Assembly: GCA_007129635.1 (NCBI GenBank)
Contig: SKVE01000632.1
Span: 1 to 7,200, forward strand
Origin: Planctomycetaceae bacterium
GTDB taxonomy: Bacteria > Planctomycetota > Planctomycetia > Pirellulales > Pirellulaceae
DNA: 7,200 bases
Direction of reading: 5' to 3'
Positions 1-6,314 of this stretch are shown piece by piece. How positions within the stretch are numbered: position 1 is the first letter of the stretch; every line of letters starts with the position of its first letter. A program made the position numbers and the translations under genes. Under the pieces are notes generated by a model. It searched no databases. It saw nothing but the letters and a program-made list of their open reading frames with translations, and was not told the origin of the DNA.

Positions 1-1869
1 CGTCGGCGGGTCGGCGGTCTCCATGACCGTGGGCACCTGTCTGGACGCGACCAGCCGGTAAAGAGCCGCCTTGGCCTGTTGGGCCAGCACACGTTTCTCG
101 TCGGCGGTCGCCATCGCCGCCGTGTAAGCGGCTCGAGTCTTGGCTGCTTCCTCCTGCAAGGGAACGGCCGCGGCCTCGGCCTGCTGGGCCGCCTGTTCGT
201 CCGCTTCGTGCGACTCCTTGGCAGCGGCGATCCGCTGTTTGAGATTTTCCAAAGCCTCTTGGGTTGACTTCTTCCGGTTTTCGGCTCGGTTCAAAGCCTG
301 AGCAGCATTCCGGGCTTGGACGGCCGCTTGTTCCAGCGCCGTCGCGGCCGGGTCCAACGCGGTCTTGGCCTCGTTGGCCAATTTGCGTTTGGCGGCGGCG
401 TCGGCTTCGGTTTGCTTGCTGGCGGCATTGAGTGCAACGATTTCCTTGGCCGCTTCCTGAGCCGCTTGATTGGCGGTCGTCGCAGCGGCTACTTGTTCTT
501 TGGCGCCGGCCAACGCCTGGTCGGCCGCTTCTTTTTGCTGCTGGGCTTCGGCCAGCTTCTGGGCGGCGGCCGTCGCCGGCCCCTGAGCTGCTTGCTGGCT
601 CGCCTGAGCCTGGTCCAGGGCCGCTTGGGCCTGATCGACCGCTTCGCGTTTGGCGACAGCCTCGTCCGCCGCTTGTTTTTTCTCTTCGTCCGACAGATCG
701 GCATCCTCCGCAGCCTGCTCGGCCGCAGCTTTGGCATCCTGAGCAGCCTGCTTCGCCGCTTCCAAGTCCGATGTGGCTGTGGCCACGTGCTCGTTGGCAC
801 TTGCCAACGTCTGGTCGGCCGCTTCTTTTGCTGCCTGGGCTTCGGTCACTTTCTGGGCGGCGGCCGTGGCTTCGGCCTGGGCTTGTTGCTCGACCTGCTG
901 CTTCTGAGCCAGCGCGGCTGCGGCCTCCTCGGCCGCTTGGGGTTTGGCAGCAGCTTGAGCCGCAACCTGCTTCTTCTCTTCCGCCGTCTTCTCCGCCGCC
1001 TGAGCCGCCTGTTCCGCTGCCTCTAAAGCCGCCGCGGCAGTCGCCACTTGCTTCTCGCCGCCAGCGAACGCCGCGTCGGCCACTCTTTTTTGAGCCGTGG
1101 CTCGAGCCAACATCTGGGCCGCAGCGGCGACTTGTTTTTGCAGATTCTGCCGATCTGCTTCGACCTGATCGTTCGCTTCCGCCAAAGCCTGGTCAGCGGC
1201 CTCCTTTTGCGCCTGGGCTTCGGCGAGTTGCTGCCCCGTCGCGTTCGCCTGGTCCTTCGCGCGCTGTTTGTTTTGTTGAGCCCGAGCCAAAGCGGTCTGA
1301 GCCGTTTCCGCTGCCCTGCGCAAGTTTGCCGCGTGGTCCGCAGCGTTTTGGGCCTGATCGTCCAGTCGATTGGCGGCTTCGGCAGCCGCCCTGGCGGCCG
1401 CCTCGGCTTCCTGCGCCAGTTTCTCCGCCGCATCGTAGGCTTCTTGCAGCGGCGCCGCGATGGCGCGGGCCTCTTCCAAAGCCTTATCACGCGGCGGTTT
1501 GGCTTCGGTCGCCTCGGCCAAGGCCTGGATCGCGGCCGGTACCGCAGCCTCGGCTTGTTGCAACTCGGCCACACCCTGCTCGCCCGCCAGGTTCTTTGCC
1601 TCGGTGGCCTTCTGACGCGCCGCCCTGGCCACGCGACTCGCATCAGCGTAGGCCGTGTCCGCCTTGCGCATGGCGTCGCGCAACGGCCCCAGCGCCGCTT
1701 CCGCCTCTCGGGCCGCCTGCTCGGCCGCCGCATACTCGGCCCTGGCCTTTGTCTCCCCGTCTTTCTCGGCTGCCGGTTCCGCCGACGACGGCTCCTCCCC
1801 CATGCTCAGTGCTGAACCAAAAGTAATCGCGAGGCCGACCACAAACGGTAAGATGTTCTTGATTCTCAT
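1..1869 (-). CDS. Exported alanine-rich coiled-coil protein, N-terminal 623 residues (3' end beyond window)
   Basis: An uninterrupted minus-strand frame runs from ATG at 1869 to the window edge with no stop. An AAGG sits 9 nt upstream of the start (1879-1882). Residues 1-22 form a signal peptide: a basic MRIK start, a hydrophobic stretch to about residue 18, and probable cleavage after SALS. From about residue 40 to 603 the chain is dominated by Ala, Glu, Gln, Lys and Asp, with roughly two residues in five Ala. I saw no Cys or Trp, and Pro and Gly are rare. This is typical of a long helical coiled coil. A unit containing KEAADQALA recurs inside it (see the repeat entries). From about residue 604 (YRLVASRQVPTVMETADPP) the heptad-like composition ends, so a different domain probably begins near the window edge. 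The protein is expected to act outside the cytoplasmic membrane, perhaps as an envelope spacer, but its function is not recognised. Some planctomycete proteins join such helices to cytochrome or WD40 domains; that link is inference. Confidence 0.85.
   Translation of the reverse strand, partial: MRIKNILPFVVGLAITFGSALSMGEEPSSAEPAAEKDGETKARAEYAAAEQAAREAEAALGPLRDAMRKADTAYADASRVARAARQKATEAKNLAGEQGVAELQQAEAAVPAAIQALAEATEAKPPRDKALEEARAIAAPLQEAYDAAEKLAQEAEAAARAAAEAANRLDDQAQNAADHAANLRRAAETAQTALARAQQNKQRAKDQANATGQQLAEAQAQKEAADQALAEANDQVEADRQNLQKQVAAAAQMLARATAQKRVADAAFAGGEKQVATAAAALEAAEQAAQAAEKTAEEKKQVAAQAAAKPQAAEEAAAALAQKQQVEQQAQAEATAAAQKVTEAQAAKEAADQTLASANEHVATATSDLEAAKQAAQDAKAAAEQAAEDADLSDEEKKQAADEAVAKREAVDQAQAALDQAQASQQAAQGPATAAAQKLAEAQQQKEAADQALAGAKEQVAAATTANQAAQEAAKEIVALNAASKQTEADAAAKRKLANEAKTALDPAATALEQAAVQARNAAQALNRAENRKKSTQEALENLKQRIAAAKESHEADEQAAQQAEAAAVPLQEEAAKTRAAYTAAMATADEKRVLAQQAKAALYRLVASRQVPTVMETADPPT
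485..577 (-). repeat. Coiled-coil repeat unit, copy D (residues ~431-462)
   Basis: The segment TAAAQKLAEAQQQKEAADQA followed by LAGAKEQVAA is the closest relative of copy C, about 97 residues further on. The DNA is also similar (gcggccgac-cag core), so this is true duplication rather than just shared composition. Confidence 0.6.
775..870 (-). repeat. Coiled-coil repeat unit, copy C (residues ~334-365)
   Basis: The segment TAAAQKVTEAQAAKEAADQT followed by LASANEHVAT is nearly identical in pattern to copy D. Both share TAAAQK, EAQ, KEAADQ and LA-A. The copy starts about 88 residues after copy B. Confidence 0.6.
1038..1130 (-). repeat. Coiled-coil repeat unit, copy B, degenerate (residues ~247-277)
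   Basis: The segment QMLARATAQKRVADAAFAGG followed by EKQVAT keeps the spacing and the small/charged pattern of the other copies (AQK..AD.A.A...QVA). It has diverged at the KEAADQ core. It begins about 40 residues after copy A. Confidence 0.4.
1160..1252 (-). repeat. Coiled-coil repeat unit, copy A (residues ~207-237)
   Basis: The encoded segment reads QLAEAQAQKEAADQALAEAN followed by DQVEA. It matches copies C and D at most positions (AEAQ..KEAADQ.LA.A...V). The similarity also shows at DNA level in the shared motif around cctggtc-gcggcc. This is an internal protein repeat, probably produced by duplication within the coiled coil. Confidence 0.6.
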
Positions 1870-1892
1870 CGCAAATCGCCTTGAAGATGAAC

Positions 1893-1910
1893 GGGAAAGG
1901 GCCCTTCCCC
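1893..1910 (-). promoter_or_regulatory. GC-rich self-complementary leader element near the coiled-coil gene start
   Basis: The run gggaaagggcccttcccc is nearly palindromic, with a perfect core AAGGGCCCTT. It lies 24 bp upstream of the coiled-coil gene ATG and about 10 bp from its AAGG. If transcribed it could fold or pair between transcripts close to the ribosome site. A regulatory effect is inference only. Confidence 0.2.
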
Positions 1911-2157
1911 TGATGCAGGATTCCTCAGCGCGGGAATTCGTGAAGGTCTCCGTCTTGGAAGCCGGTGACGAAAAACACAGCAAGCGTTCATGCCAGTAAC
2001 GCCTTCATGATTTTGCAATCGCGGGCAGGAGCCACCTTACGCCCGGGCGGACCAAGTGGCTGTCATTGGAAGGTAACGGCGAACCAATCTCGGTGCCTCT
2101 TTCGCGACCGATCGCACTCGCAATCCGTCATGTTCAGATGACACCAGCACGCATTTC

Positions 2158-2185
2158 AGTATGCGCTTTCGACTTATTCTATCAA
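2158..2185 (-). promoter_or_regulatory. Candidate sigma70-type promoter for the coiled-coil gene
   Basis: On the minus strand TTGATA (2185-2180) is followed after 16 bp by CATACT (2163-2158), giving 5/6 and 4/6 consensus matches. It would leave a leader of about 280 nt before the ATG at 1869. A long leader and a weak -10 make this tentative. Confidence 0.22.
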
Positions 2186-2218
2186 AAGGTCGCGAAGTCT
2201 GCCTAGTCACCGAAACCA

Positions 2219-2234
2219 GAATTTCCGGAAATTC
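2219..2234. promoter_or_regulatory. 16-bp perfect palindrome, possible operator
   Basis: GAATTTCCGGAAATTC reads identically on both strands, with no spacer. It lies in non-coding DNA about 34 bp upstream of the candidate -35 box of the coiled-coil gene. Its form suits a dimeric transcription factor site. The cognate regulator is unknown. Confidence 0.35.
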
Positions 2235-2301
2235 GTGCTCGAAAACAACACGTCTAGAGCAAATACCACTACTATGAAGCAATGGCAGACAGTATATTAG
2301 A

Positions 2302-2339
2302 GGGGAGCGATCGCTGGCCTTGTGCGATCATGGCACCCC
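2302..2339 (-). terminator. Possible terminator of the STAS-ATPase operon
   Basis: Starting 6 bp after the ATPase stop codon, the minus strand has GGGG, then GATCGC, a 9-nt loop, GCGATC and CCCC. These form a nested stem with a short internal loop. The following sequence, TCTAATATAC, is AT-rich but lacks a true U run, so this is a weak intrinsic terminator at best. Confidence 0.3.
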
Positions 2340-2345
2340 AATTGC

Positions 2346-3581
2346 CTACTCTTCGATCCCGAGGAATTCTGCGGGAACGGCTCGCAAAATCTCTTCGGTA
2401 CTGGTCAGGCCTTTGGCGACTTTCAAGAGTGCGGCGCGGCGGAACGGGAGCATTCCATTTCGCATGGCCGCTTCGGCGATCTGTTCGGCCGTACTGTGAT
2501 CGGCGATCAACCGCCGGACTTCGCGGTTGAGCGTCATGATTTCGAACAACCCGGTACGTCCGGCGTAGCCCGAGTGCCGGCATTGTTCGCAGCTTCCCGG
2601 ACCGTAGATGGCACGACCTTCACCAGGTTCCAGCAGGTGTTGTACTTCGTGAAAAGTCCCGGGCGCATCGCCGATGTCGAATTCCATCCGGCAGTTCGGA
2701 CACAGGGTTCGCACCAGTCGTTGGGCGATGATGCCCAGCAGGCAACTGGACAGGAAGTAGGACGGCGCGCCCAGCGCCAACATGCTCTGCGCTGCCGCTG
2801 CCGAGACGGGCGCGTGCAGGGTGGACAGGACCAGGTGCCCGCTATTGGCGGCTCGAACCGCAGCGATGGCGGTCTCCTGATCGCGGATTTCGCCTACCAT
2901 GATGACGTCGGGGGCTTGCCGCAACACGTGTCTGAGTAGTTCAGGAAAATCGACACCGATCTTGGGATGGACATGGGACTGGCGAATCCCATCGATGGCA
3001 TATTCGATGGGGTCTTCCAGCGTATTGATTTTTCGTTCCCCGTTGTTCAAGGAAGACAGGCAGGCGTACAGCGTGGTTGTTTTGCCGGTGCCCGTGGGGC
3101 CCGTCACCAGCAGCAGCCCACTGGGTCGGCCCAGCATGGCTTTCAGCGTTTCGAGTTCACTCTGGGTCATGCCCAGGTGCTCCAGACGCCGCAGTCCCGC
3201 ATCGCGATCCCACAATCGCATGGTCAGATCTTCGCCGAACAGGGTCCCAATACAGTTGATACGGATATCCAATCGTCGGCCCGCTTTGGCGTGCAGCCAT
3301 CGCCCTTCGCCCGGGCGGCGGCGATCGGCGATGTCCATGCCCGACATGGCTTTCACATGCGCGATCAACTGTCGGCTGACTTCACGCGGCACGAAGGCGA
3401 TCGGTTCGATTTTTCCCAATCGTCTCATGCAAATGTTCCCACACGACTCGTCGCTTAACACATACAAGTCGCTGGCTTCCATCGACGAAGCAAACCGCAG
3501 CAGAGCGTCGATGGCGGGTTCAGCTTCCATGTCGGCCAGTTGTGTGGGGTCGAAATGTTGCTTGAAAGCCAGTTCGTTCAT
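2346..3581 (-). CDS. GspE/PilB-family type II secretion/type IV pilus assembly ATPase (short form)
   Basis: This 411-residue cytoplasmic ATPase would power pseudopilus or pilus subunit assembly at the inner membrane. Motifs appear in order: Walker A GPTGTGKT (161-168), Asp box TLEDPIEY (187-194), Walker B DVIMVGEIRD (225-234), and His box SGHLVLSTLH (247-256). A tetracysteine zinc site follows (C294, C297, C331, C334), which marks the GspE/PilB branch rather than PilT. Residues about 20-130 match the N2 domain that precedes the RecA-like core. The N1/MshEN domain usual in 500-600-residue homologues is absent. After the His box the usual TNDA-type sequence is replaced by APVSAAAAQSM. The ATG at 3581 has AGGAGA 7 nt upstream, inside the preceding gene, and overlaps that gene's stop as ATGA, so translation is probably coupled. 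No other secretion or pilus genes lie in the window, so GspE versus PilB cannot be settled. Confidence 0.93.
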   Translation of the reverse strand: MNELAFKQHFDPTQLADMEAEPAIDALLRFASSMEASDLYVLSDESCGNICMRRLGKIEPIAFVPREVSRQLIAHVKAMSGMDIADRRRPGEGRWLHAKAGRRLDIRINCIGTLFGEDLTMRLWDRDAGLRRLEHLGMTQSELETLKAMLGRPSGLLLVTGPTGTGKTTTLYACLSSLNNGERKINTLEDPIEYAIDGIRQSHVHPKIGVDFPELLRHVLRQAPDVIMVGEIRDQETAIAAVRAANSGHLVLSTLHAPVSAAAAQSMLALGAPSYFLSSCLLGIIAQRLVRTLCPNCRMEFDIGDAPGTFHEVQHLLEPGEGRAIYGPGSCEQCRHSGYAGRTGLFEIMTLNREVRRLIADHSTAEQIAEAAMRNGMLPFRRAALLKVAKGLTSTEEILRAVPAEFLGIEE

Positions 3582-3934
3582 TTGCTTGTCTCCTGTGCCA
3601 ACCGGATGGCAGACCCTTCATTGTCCGCCATCTTGAAGATCAGATGCATATTCAGGATCTTCATCACATCGCGAGCGAACGGGGCCAATGAGTGCAGCAC
3701 GAACACACCGCCCGCGGCTTGGAATTTGCGCTGACAAGCCAGCAACCACCCGACTCCGCTGGAATCGATCGTATCCAGGCCATGCAAGTCCAGCAGCACC
3801 GTGCGCTGGTAACAATCAGGGCCCAATAGATTCTCCAACGGCTCGCCTTCCGCAACCAGCCGCTTCTGGCATAGATCTCCAAAAGCCTCGACCAGCGTCA
3901 AACCGTCCACCTCTGATTTGATGGCGAATTTCAT
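3578..3934 (-). CDS. STAS-domain protein (anti-sigma factor antagonist-like)
   Basis: This 118-residue protein consists of a single STAS domain. The strand-helix core is VLLDLHGLDTIDSSGVGWLL (residues 47-64), followed by a helix and FVLHSLAPFARDVMKILNMH. The DSSG motif (57-60) aligns with the SpoIIAA loop, where the first Ser is phosphorylated by an anti-sigma kinase. Both serines are present, so switching by phosphorylation is possible. The start at 3934 is chosen because GGAGG lies exactly 6 nt upstream; the longer frame starting at GTG 3988 adds an Arg-rich tail with no such site. Its stop overlaps the ATPase ATG by 4 bp, making this the first gene of a two-gene operon. No anti-sigma kinase, sigma factor or phosphatase is nearby. 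It may therefore regulate the ATPase or its complex, or simply be co-transcribed with it. Confidence 0.88.
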   Translation of the reverse strand: MKFAIKSEVDGLTLVEAFGDLCQKRLVAEGEPLENLLGPDCYQRTVLLDLHGLDTIDSSGVGWLLACQRKFQAAGGVFVLHSLAPFARDVMKILNMHLIFKMADNEGSAIRLAQETSK

Positions 3935-3940
3935 TCCATT

Positions 3941-3945
3941 CCTCC
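3941..3945 (-). promoter_or_regulatory. Shine-Dalgarno site that fixes the STAS gene start
   Basis: GGAGG on the minus strand is followed by AATGGA and then ATG (3934). The strong match and ideal spacing decide between this start and the upstream GTG at 3988. An ATG three bases after the GGAGG (out of frame) stops at once, as GAA-TGA. Confidence 0.75.
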
Positions 3946-4091
3946 GTCGAGTATTCCGAGCTTCTTCAGACGTCGAAACCGCGTGCACCCGTCGCTGACC
4001 AGTTACTCTAGAGAAAAGCGATCCATCCTTTCACCGGCAGGTGCTCGTCAGGCTTTCCGATCGGATGACCACTCCAGCCGAACCAGCCCTC

Positions 4092-4120
4092 ATACTACTC
4101 TTGTCATCCTCTGCTATCAA
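4092..4120 (-). promoter_or_regulatory. Candidate sigma70-type promoter of the STAS-ATPase operon
   Basis: On the minus strand TTGATA (4120-4115) is followed after 17 bp by TAGTAT (4097-4092). These match consensus at 5/6 and 4/6 positions with ideal spacing. The leader to the ATG at 3934 would be about 150 nt. Confidence 0.35.
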
Positions 4121-4215
4121 GCGACCCGAAGATTTCCGCGTTGACAGACTTGCCCTGGTGAAAAGACGCGCCTACGATAACCGGACGCCCTGAAAGCCTG
4201 AACCGCTCTGGCTGA

Positions 4216-4233
4216 TTCGAGGTTCCCCTCGAA
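4216..4233. other. Perfect hairpin, 7-bp stem with 4-nt loop
   Basis: TTCGAGG, loop TTCC, CCTCGAA. No T run follows on either strand, so it does not look like an intrinsic terminator. It could be part of a structured leader or small RNA, or it may be chance. Confidence 0.35.
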
Positions 4234-4268
4234 AGTAGCGAGCGGTCGATCAGGCCGCGAAAGATTCA

Positions 4269-4285
4269 CGATCCATGATGGATCG
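4269..4285. other. Perfect hairpin, 7-bp stem with 3-nt loop
   Basis: CGATCCA, loop TGA, TGGATCG. It lies 35 bp to the right of the preceding hairpin. As DNA it is also an interrupted palindrome that could bind a dimeric protein. No T run follows. Confidence 0.35.
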
Positions 4286-4517
4286 CGGCACAGGGATGCG
4301 GGTTGTGAGGGACGGGCGATGGTGGCGGCAGCCACCGATCATTCGCCTGGGTCGTTCGATATCGGACCATCGGACATCTTTCTTCACATTCCTTGTGGTG
4401 CCTTCGACGTCGGTGGGAAAAGAACGCTCTAGATTCGCCAGTCATCACGACCGGAACCATCTTTGATGATTCTGCGGGTTTCGAGTGGTTTTGTGCATCT
4501 GCCGGACGCCGTTTTGT

Positions 4518-4546
4518 TTGCTCGGGGGCAAATGCTGTCTTATATT
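4518..4546 (+). promoter_or_regulatory. Candidate sigma70-type promoter of the S41 protease gene
   Basis: TTGCTC (4518-4523), a 17-bp spacer, then TATATT (4541-4546). The -10 is a 5/6 match, the -35 4/6. A transcript would start near 4553, about 50 nt before the ATG at 4603, which suits the chosen start. Confidence 0.4.
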
Positions 4547-4602
4547 CAACTGTCTGGACTGCATCGCCAGACCGCCAAACCTCCAGCAAGGATTTGCCCT
4601 TG

Positions 4603-6297
4603 ATGAGATCGCATCGGAACTGCCTACGATTATCGAACAGCAAGCCAATCGCCTTGGCGGTGTTGGCGGCTGTCGTCGCAACGTTGCTGGTGGTGACGCC
4701 AGTGGCCCGGATCCCGGCTCAAATTCAAATCCCTGCCGAATCCATGGCAGAGCAAGACGGCTGGGAAGCCGTTTTACAGCGGGGTCAGGAACTGGAAACC
4801 CAGCGGCGATGGGGCGAAGCGCTGGCACACTATGAAGGGGCTCTTCGCGATTTTCCGAACCAGCGGGATTTGTGGGAGCGTCTGACTCGGGCTCGATCGC
4901 ACTTCGATCTGGCTCGCCGCTACGAGGATCAATCCTACCTGGTGTCGCTGCGTTTGGTTGACGAACAACGAGCCTTGGAGCTGTACGAGGAGATCCTGGC
5001 GAAGATCGAATCGCACTACGTCAGCCCTCCCGACTGGCAGCAATTGGCAGAGCGGGGATTGACCAGTTTGGACATCGCGTTGGCCGATGAAGCTTTCTGT
5101 CGTCAGCATGCCTTACAGGCGGATGATCCCACGATCCGGACGTTTCAGGAGAATATCCATCGCCGCATGAAAGTCACGGTCGTCCAGACTCGTCAACAGG
5201 CTCGTGAAGTGGCCGGGAATGTGGCGCAAGCCGCCCAGCAGAAGTTGAATCTGTCGCCGACCGCGACGATCCTGGAATTCGCCTGCGGAGCCACCTCGTC
5301 GTTGGACCAGTACTCCAGTTTCCTGACCAGCAATCAACTGAAGGACGTGTTCTGCCAAATCGAGGGCAATTTCGTCGGATTGGGGATCGAACTGCGAGCT
5401 CAGCAACAATCGCTGGAGATCGTCAGCATCATCCGCGGCAGCCCGGCCGATCAGTCGGAGCTTCGAGCCGGGGATCGGATCATCCAGGTCGATGGGATCG
5501 AGACCGACGAGATGTCGACGGACGAAGCTGCCGATCTTCTGAAAGGGGCCGAAGGCAGTTGGACGGAATTGCGGTTGAGGGATACCGAGGGCGTCGAGCG
5601 GCAGGTTCGCCTGATGCGTCGTCGCGTCGAGGTTCCCAGCATCGAAGAGGTGAAGATGGTCGATCCCGATCTGGGAATCGCCTATATCAAGCTGTCCAGT
5701 TTTCAGAAGACGACCAGCCGGGATCTGGACGCAGCGCTGTGGGATCTGCACCGGCAGGGCATGCAGACGCTGGTGGTCGACCTGCGCGGGAATCCGGGCG
5801 GCCTGTTGAACGCGGCCGTCGAAGCCGCCGACAAATTCCTGCCCTCCGGCAATATCGTCTCGACCCGCGGTCGTAATGCGCACGAAGATTTCGATTATCG
5901 CGCTCATTCGTTGGGGACCTGGCGAGTGCCCTTGCTGGTATTGATCGACCATAACACGGCCAGCGCCAGCGAGATCTTCGCCGGAGCCATCCGCGATCAT
6001 CGCCGTGGCACGGTGGTCGGCCAACGCAGCTACGGCAAGGGGTCGGTCCAGGGGATCTTTACGTTGAACGCGGGGGATCTGGGAGTCCGTTTGACCACGG
6101 CGCGGTTCTACGCGCCCGGCGGTCATCCGATCAGCCGACGCGGAGTCGCTCCGGATCTGTTGGTCCAATCAACTCGTAAACCGGATCTCGATCAACCCCA
6201 ACGGTCGCCGAACGAGTCGGATGTGGTCCTACAAGCCGCCATCCAACACGTTCGCAACCAGCAACACGCCAGCCAACACCAGGTGCGAGCCCATTAG
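4603..6297 (+). CDS. Exported S41 C-terminal-processing protease (CtpA/Prc family) with TPR-like N-terminus and PDZ domain
   Basis: This 564-residue serine protease should act in the periplasm, trimming or degrading proteins whose C-termini bind its PDZ domain. A basic N-terminus and hydrophobic segment (about residues 15-34, IALAVLAAVVATLLVV) form a signal peptide or anchor. Residues about 53-112 (WEAVLQRGQELETQRRWGEA onward) resemble one to two TPR units. The PDZ domain is near 247-342, with carboxylate-binding loop GLGI (259-262) and the SPAD...LRAGDRIIQVDG core. The S41 core follows: VVDLRGNPGG (391-400), TASASEIFAGA (452-462) and SYGKGSVQ (476-483). Catalytic Ser454, Lys479 and Gln483 have the family spacing of 25 and 4, so the enzyme looks active. 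The frame is open upstream to a TTG at 4393, but the ATG at 4603 is preferred because it places the signal peptide at the N-terminus and has AAGGA 10 nt upstream. The tail is rich in His and Gln. The gene appears to be transcribed alone. Confidence 0.93.
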   Translation: MRSHRNCLRLSNSKPIALAVLAAVVATLLVVTPVARIPAQIQIPAESMAEQDGWEAVLQRGQELETQRRWGEALAHYEGALRDFPNQRDLWERLTRARSHFDLARRYEDQSYLVSLRLVDEQRALELYEEILAKIESHYVSPPDWQQLAERGLTSLDIALADEAFCRQHALQADDPTIRTFQENIHRRMKVTVVQTRQQAREVAGNVAQAAQQKLNLSPTATILEFACGATSSLDQYSSFLTSNQLKDVFCQIEGNFVGLGIELRAQQQSLEIVSIIRGSPADQSELRAGDRIIQVDGIETDEMSTDEAADLLKGAEGSWTELRLRDTEGVERQVRLMRRRVEVPSIEEVKMVDPDLGIAYIKLSSFQKTTSRDLDAALWDLHRQGMQTLVVDLRGNPGGLLNAAVEAADKFLPSGNIVSTRGRNAHEDFDYRAHSLGTWRVPLLVLIDHNTASASEIFAGAIRDHRRGTVVGQRSYGKGSVQGIFTLNAGDLGVRLTTARFYAPGGHPISRRGVAPDLLVQSTRKPDLDQPQRSPNESDVVLQAAIQHVRNQQHASQHQVRAH

Positions 6298-6314
6298 ACT
6301 CCTTGCATTGCCGG

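Larger units (their letters stand above)
1870..2345. other. Intergenic region between the coiled-coil gene and the ATPase gene
   Basis: This 476-bp stretch has no convincing coding frame. The open frames across it are Arg-rich, start at TTG or inside other features, and resemble no family. It carries the possible ATPase-gene terminator, a 16-bp perfect palindrome, a candidate promoter and a GC-rich self-complementary stretch next to the coiled-coil gene start, each listed separately. It implies that the coiled-coil gene is transcribed on its own rather than as the tail of the STAS-ATPase operon. Confidence 0.6.
3935..4602. other. Divergent intergenic region between the STAS operon and the S41 protease
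   Basis: This is 668 bp with no supportable protein gene. The frames that cross it begin at TTG or are Arg/Pro-rich shadows, and none has a good ribosome site. It contains candidate promoters for both flanking genes and two perfect hairpins at 4216-4233 and 4269-4285. I saw no tRNA-like element. The region is long for a divergent promoter, leaving room for an unannotated small RNA. Confidence 0.55.

Noticed and set aside
1023..1733. Minus-strand 236-codon frame overlapping the coiled-coil gene
   Set aside because: It is an out-of-frame Arg/Pro-rich reading of the same alanine-rich DNA, without a plausible start site.
432..1826. Long plus-strand frame of 464 codons, and other plus-strand frames opposite the coiled-coil gene
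   Set aside because: The product is Pro/Arg/Leu-rich with no recognisable motif, which is the expected antisense shadow of GCC/GCG/CAG-rich Ala/Gln codons. The minus frame has a signal peptide and coherent composition across the whole stretch.
2037..2282. Possible small minus-strand gene of 81 codons between the ATPase and coiled-coil genes
   Set aside because: It starts at TTG with no ribosome site, is Arg/Val-rich with no family resemblance, and overlaps the palindrome and candidate promoter.
2307..2314. GCGATCGC-like octamer suggesting a cyanobacterial HIP1 element
   Set aside because: It is a single occurrence with no repeats elsewhere in the window, and the gene content does not suggest a cyanobacterium.
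3935..3988. Extended start of the STAS gene at GTG 3988
   Set aside because: The extra 18 residues are Arg-rich and outside the STAS fold, and an ideal GGAGG site points to the ATG at 3934.
4393..4602. Extended start of the S41 protease at TTG 4393
   Set aside because: The 70 extra residues would bury the signal peptide inside the protein. The region carries a better promoter candidate and no family similarity.
4266..4643. Minus-strand 125-codon frame in the divergent intergenic region
   Set aside because: It overlaps the start of the protease gene, has no motif or ribosome site, and its composition resembles random GC-rich sequence.
5113..6168. Minus-strand 351-codon frame opposite the protease gene
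   Set aside because: It is the antisense shadow of a clearly identified S41 protease. Its product, rich in Asp, Ile and Gln, mirrors GATC-rich codons.
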